Shown: one piece after another, positions 42,902 to 49,810 of the stretch | How the letters are laid out: every line of letters starts with the position of its first letter | Numbering within the stretch: position 1 is the stretch's first letter | Source of the DNA: Xanthobacter oligotrophicus | GTDB taxonomy: Bacteria; Pseudomonadota; Alphaproteobacteria; Rhizobiales; Xanthobacteraceae | Length of the DNA stretch: 64,000 bases | Direction: 5' to 3' | Assembly (NCBI RefSeq): GCF_008364685.1 | Contig: NZ_VTTL01000002.1 | Span: 186,001-250,000, forward strand | Made by a program: the position numbers and the translations under genes | Notes under the pieces: model-generated | The model's database searches: none | What the model was told of the DNA's origin: nothing | Seen by the model: the letters and a program-made list of their open reading frames with translations, nothing else

Positions 42902-44332
42902 TCAAGAGGCGGCAGCCGGAGGCGGCGGAGCGGCGGCGGGCAGCACCAGCTCGGTGCGCAGGCCGCCGATGGGCGCGGAACTCAGCTCGAAGCGGCCGCC
43001 ATAAAGCAGCGCCAGCTCGTGCACGATGGACAGGCCGAGCCCCGAGCCCGGCTTCGATTCGTCGAGCCGCCGCCCGCGCCGGCCCACGTCCACCCGACGC
43101 GCCGGGTCCAGCCCCGGCCCGTCGTCGTCGATGATGACATGGAAGAACACCCGGTCGCCGGGCGATTTCGGCTGGCCGACGCAGACCTCCAGCTCGACCC
43201 GGGACGAGGCCCACTTGCAGGCATTGTCCACGAGGTTGCCCACCATCTCCTCCAAATCCTGCTGCTCGCCGCGGAAGTGAACATCGTCGCGGATGTGGAC
43301 CTCGATGGCGAGGTCCTTGGTGCGGTGGATCTTCTCCATGGTGCGGGCCAGCGCGGTGATGACGGGGGTCACCTCGCACACGCTCGCCACCACGGAGACG
43401 CGGGCCGCCATCCGCGCGCGCTCCAGGTGATGGGCCACCTGGTCGCGCATGACCCCGGCCTGGTCGCGCACCCGCATGGCGAGGGGATCGTCCCGCGTGC
43501 CGGCCTCGTTCATCAGCACCGAGAGCGGTGTCTTCAGAGCGTGGGCGAGGTTGCCCACATGGGTGCGGGCGCGCTCCACGATCTCCTTGTTGGCATCGAT
43601 GAGGGCGTTGACCTCCCGCACCAGCGGCACGATCTCGTCCGGATACGGGCCGTCCAGCCGCTCCGCCTTGCCGGAGCGCACGTCGGCGAGCACCTTGGAG
43701 ATGCGCGTCAGCGGCATCAGTCCGAAGCGCACCTGCACCATCACCACCAGCAGGAAGGCGCAGGCGAGCACCACCAGCGTGCCGGCGAGCGCCAGGTTGA
43801 AGGCGGAAATCTCCTCGTCCAGCTCTGAGGCCACCGCCGCCACCGAGACCACGTAGCGCTCGTTGGCGCCGAGATCCACGTCGCGCTCGGCAAGGCGCAG
43901 CGCTTCCCCGCGTGGGCCCTTCACATAGCCCTCGCGCATGAGGCCTGGCCGGCCGGTGATGCCCTGGGCAGCCAGCAGCGGCAGCCTGCCCTGCACCAGC
44001 GAGCGCGAGGTGCGCCACCGGGCCTCGCCATTGGAAAGGAGGGTGATCTGCCAGTACCAGCCGGAATTGGGGAAGGCGAACAGGGGATCGCCAAGGGCCA
44101 CCGGTTCGGGGAGTGCCTCGTCGGTCGCGTTGGCCACCTCGGCCACGATGGTCTTGAGATACACGTCGAGCCGCCGGTCGAAGGCCCGCTCGGCGGCGGT
44201 GCGGTAGAGCGAGGACAGGACGAACCCCACCACCAGCAGCACCACCACGGTGATGCCCATCGCCGAGAGCACCAGGCGGAAGGCGAGCGAGCCGGGGGCG
44301 TATTCGGAGGGCCGCGAGGCTGTTGCCATCAT
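42902..44332 (-). CDS. Sensor histidine kinase (FeuQ/PhoQ-like)
   Basis: 476 residues: helix 1 (20-42), periplasmic domain (45-178), helix 2 (180-200), HAMP, dimerisation helix with phospho-acceptor His264 (HVGNLAHALKTPLS), then a catalytic domain with N box LVDNACKWASS, G1 DDDGPGL and G2 GSGLGL. Autophosphorylates and passes phosphate to the regulator encoded 11 bp upstream. FeuQ identity rests on the partner. Ala/Pro-rich C-terminal tail. Confidence 0.92.
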   Translation of the reverse strand: MMATASRPSEYAPGSLAFRLVLSAMGITVVVLLVVGFVLSSLYRTAAERAFDRRLDVYLKTIVAEVANATDEALPEPVALGDPLFAFPNSGWYWQITLLSNGEARWRTSRSLVQGRLPLLAAQGITGRPGLMREGYVKGPRGEALRLAERDVDLGANERYVVSVAAVASELDEEISAFNLALAGTLVVLACAFLLVVMVQVRFGLMPLTRISKVLADVRSGKAERLDGPYPDEIVPLVREVNALIDANKEIVERARTHVGNLAHALKTPLSVLMNEAGTRDDPLAMRVRDQAGVMRDQVAHHLERARMAARVSVVASVCEVTPVITALARTMEKIHRTKDLAIEVHIRDDVHFRGEQQDLEEMVGNLVDNACKWASSRVELEVCVGQPKSPGDRVFFHVIIDDDGPGLDPARRVDVGRRGRRLDESKPGSGLGLSIVHELALLYGGRFELSSAPIGGLRTELVLPAAAPPPPAAAS

Positions 44333-44343
44333 CGTTGCGCGCG

Positions 44344-45015
44344 TTAGCGCGTTCCTTCCGGCGCGGCCAGCAGATAGCCGAGGCCGCGCACGGTCTGGAT
44401 CACGTCGCAGTCGAGCTTCTTGCGCAGGCGCCCGACGAACACCTCGATGGTGTTGGAATCGCGGTCGAAATCCTGGTCGTAGAGGTGCTCGACCAGCTCC
44501 CCCCGCGACACCACCCGCCCGGCATGATGCATGAGATAGCTCAGCAGCCGGTATTCGTGGGAGGTGAGCTTGACCGCATTGCCCTCCACCGTGACCCGAC
44601 CGGAGCGGGTGTCGAGCCGCACCGGCCCGCAGGTCATCTCGCTGGAGGCGTGGCCGGAGGCGCGGCGCAGCAGGGCGCGCAGGCGGGCCAGCACTTCCTC
44701 CATATGGAAGGGCTTGGCCACATAATCGTCGGCGCCGGCATCGAAGCCCTGCACCTTGTCGCTCCAGCGATCGCGGGCGGTGAGGATCAGCACCGGGGTG
44801 ACCTTGCCGGCGCGCCGCCAGCTCTCCAGCACCGAGATGCCGTCGAGCTTGGGCAGGCCGATGTCGAGGACGATGGCATCATAGGGCTCGGTCTCGCCCA
44901 GATACTGCCCTTCCTCGCCGTCATAGGCGCGATCCACCGCATAGCCTGCGTCGGACAGGGCCTCGACCAGCTGTCGGTTCAGCTCGGGATCGTCCTCGAC
45001 CACCAAAAGACGCAC
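44344..45015 (-). CDS. OmpR/PhoP-family response regulator (FeuP-like)
   Basis: 223 residues: receiver with acidic pocket EDD (7-9), phospho-acceptor Asp51 (VLDIGLP) and Lys in YVAKPF, then a winged-helix DNA-binding domain (LTSHEYRLLSYLMHHAGRVVSRGELVEHLYDQDFDRDSNTIEVFVGRLR). Sequence is close to rhizobial FeuP, which controls envelope and glucan-export genes. ATG at 45015. First gene of the two-component operon. Confidence 0.93.
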   Translation of the reverse strand: MRLLVVEDDPELNRQLVEALSDAGYAVDRAYDGEEGQYLGETEPYDAIVLDIGLPKLDGISVLESWRRAGKVTPVLILTARDRWSDKVQGFDAGADDYVAKPFHMEEVLARLRALLRRASGHASSEMTCGPVRLDTRSGRVTVEGNAVKLTSHEYRLLSYLMHHAGRVVSRGELVEHLYDQDFDRDSNTIEVFVGRLRKKLDCDVIQTVRGLGYLLAAPEGTR

Positions 45016-45046
45016 AGGTTTCCTCCGGCTTCGGCTTCCACCTCTT

Positions 45047-45150
45047 ATACCAACGGCCCCGGTCTTCGACCGATGCCGAGAGGGTCACGCTCATGCGCCG
45101 CGCTGGCTTGTACCAACGGCCCATGAGTCAAGCTCAGGCGCCGTTGGTAT
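45047..45150. repeat. Dispersed repeat family A, inverted copy
   Basis: Reverse orientation of the copies at 27053 and 46683: ATACCAACGG..CCGGTCTTCGACCG..GAGGGTCACGCTCA, then the GAGTCAAGCTC hairpin and GCCGTTGGTAT. It lies upstream of the response regulator start. The rest of the gap to 45298 holds nothing I recognise. Confidence 0.88.
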
Positions 45151-45298
45151 TAGAGCACGCGCCAGCCGGCCGGCATCCCCCTTTTGGAGGGATAACGTTT
45201 TCATCCTCGCCGCCCGGCCGGTTGAGAATGACAGAGGCGCGCGGTGGAGCAAGCGTGAACGGCGCCGCAGGGCCGCGCGCGCCGGAAATCGCGACGGT

Positions 45299-45520
45299 TC
45301 ATTTCCAGCCGCACAGGCGGCGGCCCACCGCATTATGGGCCTTGGCCTGGCGGATGGTCTCGTCGCTGTCGGCCGCCGACCAGCGGATGGGCTGGGCGGC
45401 GCCGCAATAGACCTTACTCGCGGCGGAACCCGTCGTCGTCGCGCAGCCGGCGAGCATCGCTATCGCGCCGATCAGCGCCAGAGCGCGCAGCGCGGGCCGT
45501 ATCGAGGATGCGCTCGGCAT
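45299..45520 (-). CDS. Rz1-like outer-membrane lipoprotein (o-spanin)
   Basis: 73 residues: lipoprotein signal with box LAGC, then a short domain (YCGAAQPIRWSAADSDETIRQAKAHNAVGRRLCGWK) of a type found beside phage endolysin genes. Likely the outer-membrane half of a spanin pair that fuses membranes during lysis. ATG at 45520 has an AAGGAGA site inside the preceding gene, which it overlaps by 107 bp in another frame: the classical Rz/Rz1 overlap. Confidence 0.8.
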   Translation of the reverse strand: MPSASSIRPALRALALIGAIAMLAGCATTTGSAASKVYCGAAQPIRWSAADSDETIRQAKAHNAVGRRLCGWK

Positions 45521-45722
45521 CGCGTTCTCCTTCCTTCATGGCGTGGGAATAGCCCTGCTGCGCACCCTTCCGGTGGGCGAGGACGACGGCGAGCACGGCC
45601 GCCGCCGCGAGCGCCGCGCGCGGTCCCGCCACCCGCGCCAGCGCCGCGACGGCGAGGAGGCCGGCCATGCCCCAGAGCCACCAGGGCACGCCATAGCCGA
45701 GAAGGTGGGCAAGGCCGCTCAC
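45414..45722 (-). CDS. Rz-like i-spanin candidate
   Basis: 102 residues: N-terminal hydrophobic segment (about 14-46: WWLWGMAGLLAVAAL..., AAAAVLAVVLA) followed by a charged periplasmic helix (GYSHAMKEGERDAERILDTARAARSGADRR). Type-II membrane topology as in Rz. GTG start at 45722 overlaps the endolysin stop (GTGA), and its 3' part contains the start of the Rz1-like gene. The assignment rests on topology, order and overlap rather than sequence similarity. Confidence 0.7.
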   Translation of the reverse strand: MSGLAHLLGYGVPWWLWGMAGLLAVAALARVAGPRAALAAAAVLAVVLAHRKGAQQGYSHAMKEGERDAERILDTARAARSGADRRDSDARRLRDDDGFRRE

Positions 45723-46597
45723 GACGCCGGCCCCGCGGGCAGAAGATCCAGCGTCGCCGCCCGGCGCGCCCCGGCGCGGGCGCTCCACCACACATAGGCA
45801 ACGCCGCCGAGGGTGAGGGCGAGGCCCAGCAGCGTCAGGCCCGTGAAGACCAGCGCGAGGGTCGAGGACGCCTGCGCATGGGGAGCGATCTGGCGGGCCG
45901 CCTCGGACACAGCGGACGCGGCGACGCCGCCCGCCACCGCCCCGGCCCCCGCCTGCGGCTTTGGCGCCGGGCGGGCACTGGCGACAGGCGCCTTGCCGGA
46001 CGGGATCGCAGTTCCATGACTCTCCAGCACCGGGATGCGGCGGGCCGGGCCGGCGCCGGTCGCCCAGGTACCCGTGGCCCAGGCCTTGCCGGCCTTGCGC
46101 ACATCCTCCACCCGCCGCCCCCAGCCGCGGCCGAACACCGGCCAGGTGCGAAGCGCCTTCAGCATGGCGAGGCGGCGGTCGCAGATGTCCTCCACGAGCC
46201 GGGCCGGCGCCGTCTCCGCCGCAACGTAGGCGGCGGCCAGCGTCACCGCACCCATCTCGCCATCCGCCGGCAGGCCCAGCGCCCGCTGCAGCCATTTGAC
46301 CGATTGGCCGGGGCCGGAATTCACCGCCCCGTCGAACACCACATAATCGATACCCTCGGGCAGCTCGTCGGCACGGACGGCGTCCCAATACTGGCGGCGG
46401 TAGATCTCCTGGAGTTCGCTTTCCTCGATCTCGCGCACCGGACGCACGGCAAGGCCCTTGCCGCGCCGGTAACCGTCATAGACCCGCTGGATGATGCCCT
46501 TCATGGTCGGGCCGCCGGGGTCGTCGGGATGGTTGGAATAGCCGCCCTCGTGGCGGAGCACGGCGGCGAGCGCCGGCGCGAAGCTGGTCTTGGCCAT
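45719..46597 (-). CDS. GH108 endolysin with C-terminal membrane anchor
   Basis: 292 residues: N-terminal glycoside-hydrolase-108 domain with catalytic Glu17 in RHEGGYSNHPDDPGGPT and the peptidoglycan-binding-like helix LQRALGLPADGEMGAVT (residues 1-175), an Ala/Pro linker, and a C-terminal membrane helix (about 247-271). Cleaves peptidoglycan for lysis. The anchor could also serve holin or pinholin function, as no separate holin gene is seen. A strong terminator lies just before its start. Confidence 0.9.
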   Translation of the reverse strand: MAKTSFAPALAAVLRHEGGYSNHPDDPGGPTMKGIIQRVYDGYRRGKGLAVRPVREIEESELQEIYRRQYWDAVRADELPEGIDYVVFDGAVNSGPGQSVKWLQRALGLPADGEMGAVTLAAAYVAAETAPARLVEDICDRRLAMLKALRTWPVFGRGWGRRVEDVRKAGKAWATGTWATGAGPARRIPVLESHGTAIPSGKAPVASARPAPKPQAGAGAVAGGVAASAVSEAARQIAPHAQASSTLALVFTGLTLLGLALTLGGVAYVWWSARAGARRAATLDLLPAGPAS

Positions 46598-46620
46598 GGA
46601 GCACCTCGACTGGGGACATA

Positions 46621-46649
46621 AAAATGGCCGCCCCCGTGAGGGGGCGGCC
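46621..46649 (-). terminator. Strong intrinsic terminator before the lysis cassette
   Basis: GGCCGCCCCC - loop - GGGGGCGGCC (10-bp perfect stem); on the minus strand it is followed by ATTTTTA. It lies 24 bp upstream of the endolysin start, so it would stop transcription from the structural genes. Confidence 0.88.
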
Positions 46650-46682
46650 GGCCGGTTCAGACGCCGAAGCAGCGCCGGGCTC

Positions 46683-46786
46683 GTACAAAGGCCTGTGAGC
46701 TTTGCTCATGGGCCTTTGGCCTAGCCCGCGCGGCGCTTGAGCGTGACCCACTCGGCACCGGTCGAAGACCGGGGCCGATGGTATCA
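46683..46786. repeat. Dispersed repeat family A, copy at tail-spike 3' end
   Basis: Same order of blocks as the full copy at 27053: GGCCTGTGAGC-TTT-GCTCATGGGCC hairpin, GCCCGCGCGGCG, TTGAGCGTGACCCACTCGG, CGGTCGAAGACCG and GATGGTATCA. Its last bases form the TGA stop of the tail-spike gene. Confidence 0.92.
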
Positions 46787-48217
46787 GAGCCAGGTTGAGA
46801 CGCTGCCGAAGATGCGGCCGCCGAGGGTGGGCATGTTGCGCACATAGACCGCGCCGCCCGTTCCCACATTGATGCCGTAGGAGGTCGGGCCGGACGGGCT
46901 GACCACGCACTCGGACAGCCAGATCTGAGCGGTGTTGAGCGTGCCCACCTCGGTCGGAGGAACCGTTCCGCCGGAGAGATAGAGATCGCCGCGATCGCTC
47001 ATGAAGGTCGAGCCGTGGGCGAGGCACTTGGACGTGTTGATGTTCCGCAGCGTGCCGCCCTGGTTAAACTCGTAGCGGCCAGCCACATCGATGCCGATGA
47101 CGTTCTCGTGCAAGGTGAGGCCATTGTTGGACCCCGCCCCGAACACGCCCGTATCCACGCCCCGGCAATTGAGCGTGACCACATAGAGCGGCTGCGTCCC
47201 CAGCGTGTTGTGAAAGTTGAAGCAGTCCGCGCTGGCGCGACCGGCATAGCAGCCTTCCAGCCAGATCAGGCCCCACCAATTGTCGAAGCCGAAGCCGTTC
47301 CAGTAGTCCGACGAGGTCGAGCTGGCATACCGGGCCGAGACCCGGCGCATGGCGAGGATCTTCGGGCTCGCAGCATAGGCGGTGCCGAACATCTTGACGC
47401 GGCTTCCCATGATGTCCCAGGCCGAGGCCTCGTCATTGGAATCCACGAAAAAGTGCTGCGGCGCGGAGCCCCAGTTGATCGCGAAGGTATCCGAGGTCAG
47501 GTACACCGACGCCGTGGCATCGGTCACGGCGGCACCATCGAACGGATTGACATAGACCGTCACGTTGTCCGTGTACCAGGACCCCGGACGGGCATTGCAG
47601 GCGGCCGCACTCGCGGCCTTGGTGTACATCACCGCATTGCCGAAGCGGTCGCGCAGGAACGGGTTGTAGACCGAGCCGGCCGACGACCGGGTGATCTTGT
47701 AGGTGTTGGTATAGGTGGCGTCGGCGACCCAGGTGTACGTGTCGTTACAGCCGAACTTCACAATTCCGTTGTAGGCCATGAGGCACAGGGGAACCGTGGG
47801 CAGCGTGGTCGCTCCGGGCGCGTTGATGAAGCCGCCGCCCGCCGAGCGGGTGTAGGTGCCCGCGGCGAACCAGATGGTGGCCGGCTGACCTGCCGCATTG
47901 GCGACCTGGATCGCCTTGTTGGCCGTCAGATAGGGCGATCCGATGGTGCCGGCACCGGAGCTGTCGGAGCCGGTCGCGGAGATATAGACCTGCGTGCCGG
48001 CCCGGCATGCCAGGTATTCGGCGGATGTCCAGGGGCTGTAGCCCGCGGCATAGCCCTGGCGGGTACCGGCCCCGAGGTCGCAATAGCCGACCTTGGTGAT
48101 GGGATAGAGGCCCGTGCCCCAGCCCAGCGCGGACGGCAGCGCCACTTCGGAGGCGCGCGCGTAGCGGGTGGCTTCCTGGACCGCGATGAAATCGGGATCG
48201 TCGATCAACAACATCAT
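46784..48217 (-). CDS. Tail-spike/fibre protein with beta-helix domain
   Basis: 477 residues, rich in Gly, Ser, Thr, Asn, Ala and Tyr, less Leu/Glu-rich than neighbours. N-terminal adaptor (about 1-70), then repeated short beta strands (YISATGSDSSGAGTIGSPYLTANKAI, as in right-handed beta-helix pectin-lyase folds) up to the C-terminus. Probable receptor-binding or polysaccharide-degrading spike of the particle. ATG overlaps the preceding small gene (ATGA). The stop is supplied by a repeat element, so the C-terminus may be truncated. Confidence 0.82.
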   Translation of the reverse strand: MMLLIDDPDFIAVQEATRYARASEVALPSALGWGTGLYPITKVGYCDLGAGTRQGYAAGYSPWTSAEYLACRAGTQVYISATGSDSSGAGTIGSPYLTANKAIQVANAAGQPATIWFAAGTYTRSAGGGFINAPGATTLPTVPLCLMAYNGIVKFGCNDTYTWVADATYTNTYKITRSSAGSVYNPFLRDRFGNAVMYTKAASAAACNARPGSWYTDNVTVYVNPFDGAAVTDATASVYLTSDTFAINWGSAPQHFFVDSNDEASAWDIMGSRVKMFGTAYAASPKILAMRRVSARYASSTSSDYWNGFGFDNWWGLIWLEGCYAGRASADCFNFHNTLGTQPLYVVTLNCRGVDTGVFGAGSNNGLTLHENVIGIDVAGRYEFNQGGTLRNINTSKCLAHGSTFMSDRGDLYLSGGTVPPTEVGTLNTAQIWLSECVVSPSGPTSYGINVGTGGAVYVRNMPTLGGRIFGSVSTWL

Positions 48218-48369
48218 GAAATCCTTCCGTAGAGAGCCCGGCCATTGCCGGAGGTCAGGAAGCCGCCGGTGCGGCTTCGCAATCGCCCGTAGGCGACGCC
48301 GCCCACCACCTTTCGAAGGGGCAGGCCGCGTCGCCAGAGCGAAACGAGGGAGAGGGAAAGCGACAGCAT
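48214..48369 (-). CDS. Small basic phage-associated protein
   Basis: 51 residues (MLSLSLSLVSLWRRG, then LRKVVGGVAYGRLRSRT and GRALYGRIS). ATG at 48369 has GAGG 5 bp upstream, and the stop overlaps the tail-spike start by 4 bp, so translation is coupled. No family recognised; small and basic, perhaps a chaperone or attachment peptide of the spike. Easily missed because it shares its frame with a longer shadow. Confidence 0.55.
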   Translation of the reverse strand: MLSLSLSLVSLWRRGLPLRKVVGGVAYGRLRSRTGGFLTSGNGRALYGRIS

Positions 48370-48445
48370 GGGAACCTCGATGGTTCGATGCCCGCGCCGT
48401 GGACGGCCGCGCGGCCTCAGGACGGCAGCCGTGGCGCCGCGGCGT

Positions 48446-48766
48446 TCAGCGGTCGGTAAGGGCGTAGATGGCGAGCCCCGCGCTGGTGCCGGTGGCCCAC
48501 ACGCGACGCACCTGGCAGGGCGGCAGCGGCTGGAGGCCGGGGAGCGCGAGCACATCCACCGTGTCGGCATCGCCGCCGGCCACCGGCGTGATGCGGATGG
48601 TGGCGACGCCGCCGGCCACGTCCTCGGGCACGTAGACCCACAGGGCCTTGGCATAGGTGGCAAGGTCGGCGCCGTCGGCGGGGGTGATGCGCGCGAGCCG
48701 GCGCGCCGGCGACGACAGGGACGACGCCAGTCCCTTCAGGGGATCGCGGGCGGGATCGTAGGGCAT
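48446..48766 (-). CDS. Spike base protein (Rcc01079 family)
   Basis: 106 residues, matching the spike-base family of GTA/prophages (YDPARDPLKGLASSLSSPARRLARITPADGADLATYAKALWVYV). In Rhodobacter capsulatus GTA this protein anchors head spikes. ATG at 48766 follows GGAGA. Lies directly after the DUF2793 head-spike gene, as in R. capsulatus, although there the pair sits apart from the main cluster. Confidence 0.85.
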   Translation of the reverse strand: MPYDPARDPLKGLASSLSSPARRLARITPADGADLATYAKALWVYVPEDVAGGVATIRITPVAGGDADTVDVLALPGLQPLPPCQVRRVWATGTSAGLAIYALTDR

Positions 48767-48801
48767 GGGGATCTCCGATGGATGGAAAGGCGCGCGCGGG
48801 C

Positions 48802-49503
48802 TCAGGCCTCGGGCGCTGAGCACAGCAGCAGGTGGAGGGCGACCCGCACCGTGCCGCCGGAGAAGCTGCCGCCGTTGGCGGTGAGGCGCACCGGCGTCGC
48901 GGCGTAGAAGGCGGTGGGGCCGATGACGCCCACATTGGAGGAACCCGCCGCCGCCCCGAGGCTGCCGCCGAACTTGGAGACTTCGCCGGAAATGCCGCAA
49001 TCGTAGGAAGTTGCGCCGGTGACGGCGGTGAGCGTCCGGGTGGAGACGGCGAGCACGATGGCGCGGTCCGGGATGGACATGGTGGTCGCGACGAAGGCGC
49101 CGGTGAGCGCCACGTCCTCCTCCATCACCCGGCCCGCGATGGTGGCGCGGTGGGCGCTCGCCGCGAACGGCGAGACGAAGGCGGCGCCGTCGAACAGCGC
49201 CAGCCGGCCCTCGTCGCGGATGAAGGCGAGGAAGCCCTGGGCCACCGGCAGGAAGTCGAACGCACCCTGCTCATAGGCGGCGATGGTGCCGGCGTGCCCG
49301 GCGAAGGCGCCAGTGGCGCCGGCCGGCACGAACCAGCGCGCGCCCTCGGCGGGGGTGGTCGGCGGGGCGGTGGTGGTGGCGCTCTCCAGCACCAGTTGCA
49401 CGAAGGCATCGAGGCGGCGGATGGCCTCATTGTGGGTGACATGCTTCTGCGCCTGCGCCGCCGCGATATAGGGCAGCGCCAGGTTCGCCGACTGGTCGGT
49501 CAT
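48802..49503 (-). CDS. DUF2793 head-spike fibre protein
   Basis: 233 residues: N-terminal DUF2793 (SANLALPYIAAAQAQKHVTHNEAIRRLDAFVQLVL, PAEGARWFVPAGATGAFAGH, ALFDGAAF), then a receptor-binding C-terminal part. Same family as the RcGTA head-spike fibre (Rcc01080) that binds the host capsule. ATG at 49503. Confidence 0.9.
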   Translation of the reverse strand: MTDQSANLALPYIAAAQAQKHVTHNEAIRRLDAFVQLVLESATTTAPPTTPAEGARWFVPAGATGAFAGHAGTIAAYEQGAFDFLPVAQGFLAFIRDEGRLALFDGAAFVSPFAASAHRATIAGRVMEEDVALTGAFVATTMSIPDRAIVLAVSTRTLTAVTGATSYDCGISGEVSKFGGSLGAAAGSSNVGVIGPTAFYAATPVRLTANGGSFSGGTVRVALHLLLCSAPEA

Positions 49504-49638
49504 GGGGACCTCGGAGAGGGTTGGGGAGAGAATGCGGAGGCGCCGGCATGCCCCGGCCGACCGGAGCGCGAGCGGAAGGAGAGCCGGGGCTTAAGATGCT
49601 GTTCTGAAATCAAAAAATAGGCATTGCCGCAATCACCC

Positions 49639-49750
49639 CCGTCATGCCCGGGCTGGTCCTAGGCATCCACGCCGAACCGCTTGGACAACGTACGAAAAAT
49701 CGTTTCCAGCCTGGCCGCGTGGATGGCCGGGACAAGCCCGGCCATGACAT
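49639..49750. repeat. Rhizobiales-type CGTCATGCCCGGGC inverted repeat
   Basis: Imperfect inverted repeat of about 32 nt per arm (CGTCATGCCCGGGCT..ATCCACGCC and GCGTGGATGGCCGGGACAAGCC..GCCATGACA). A well-known kind of intergenic repeat in this order. It fills most of the 307-bp gap between the hub gene and the head-spike gene; nothing else is seen there. Confidence 0.88.
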
Positions 49751-49810
49751 TGCCAAAAGTCCCGGCAAGAGCTGCGGGCGCCCATCCGGCAAATGGTTTC
49801 AAACGGCGTG

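Noticed and set aside
45299-45520. Host lipoprotein unrelated to phage
   Set aside because: Overlap with an Rz-like frame directly after an endolysin makes a spanin more likely.
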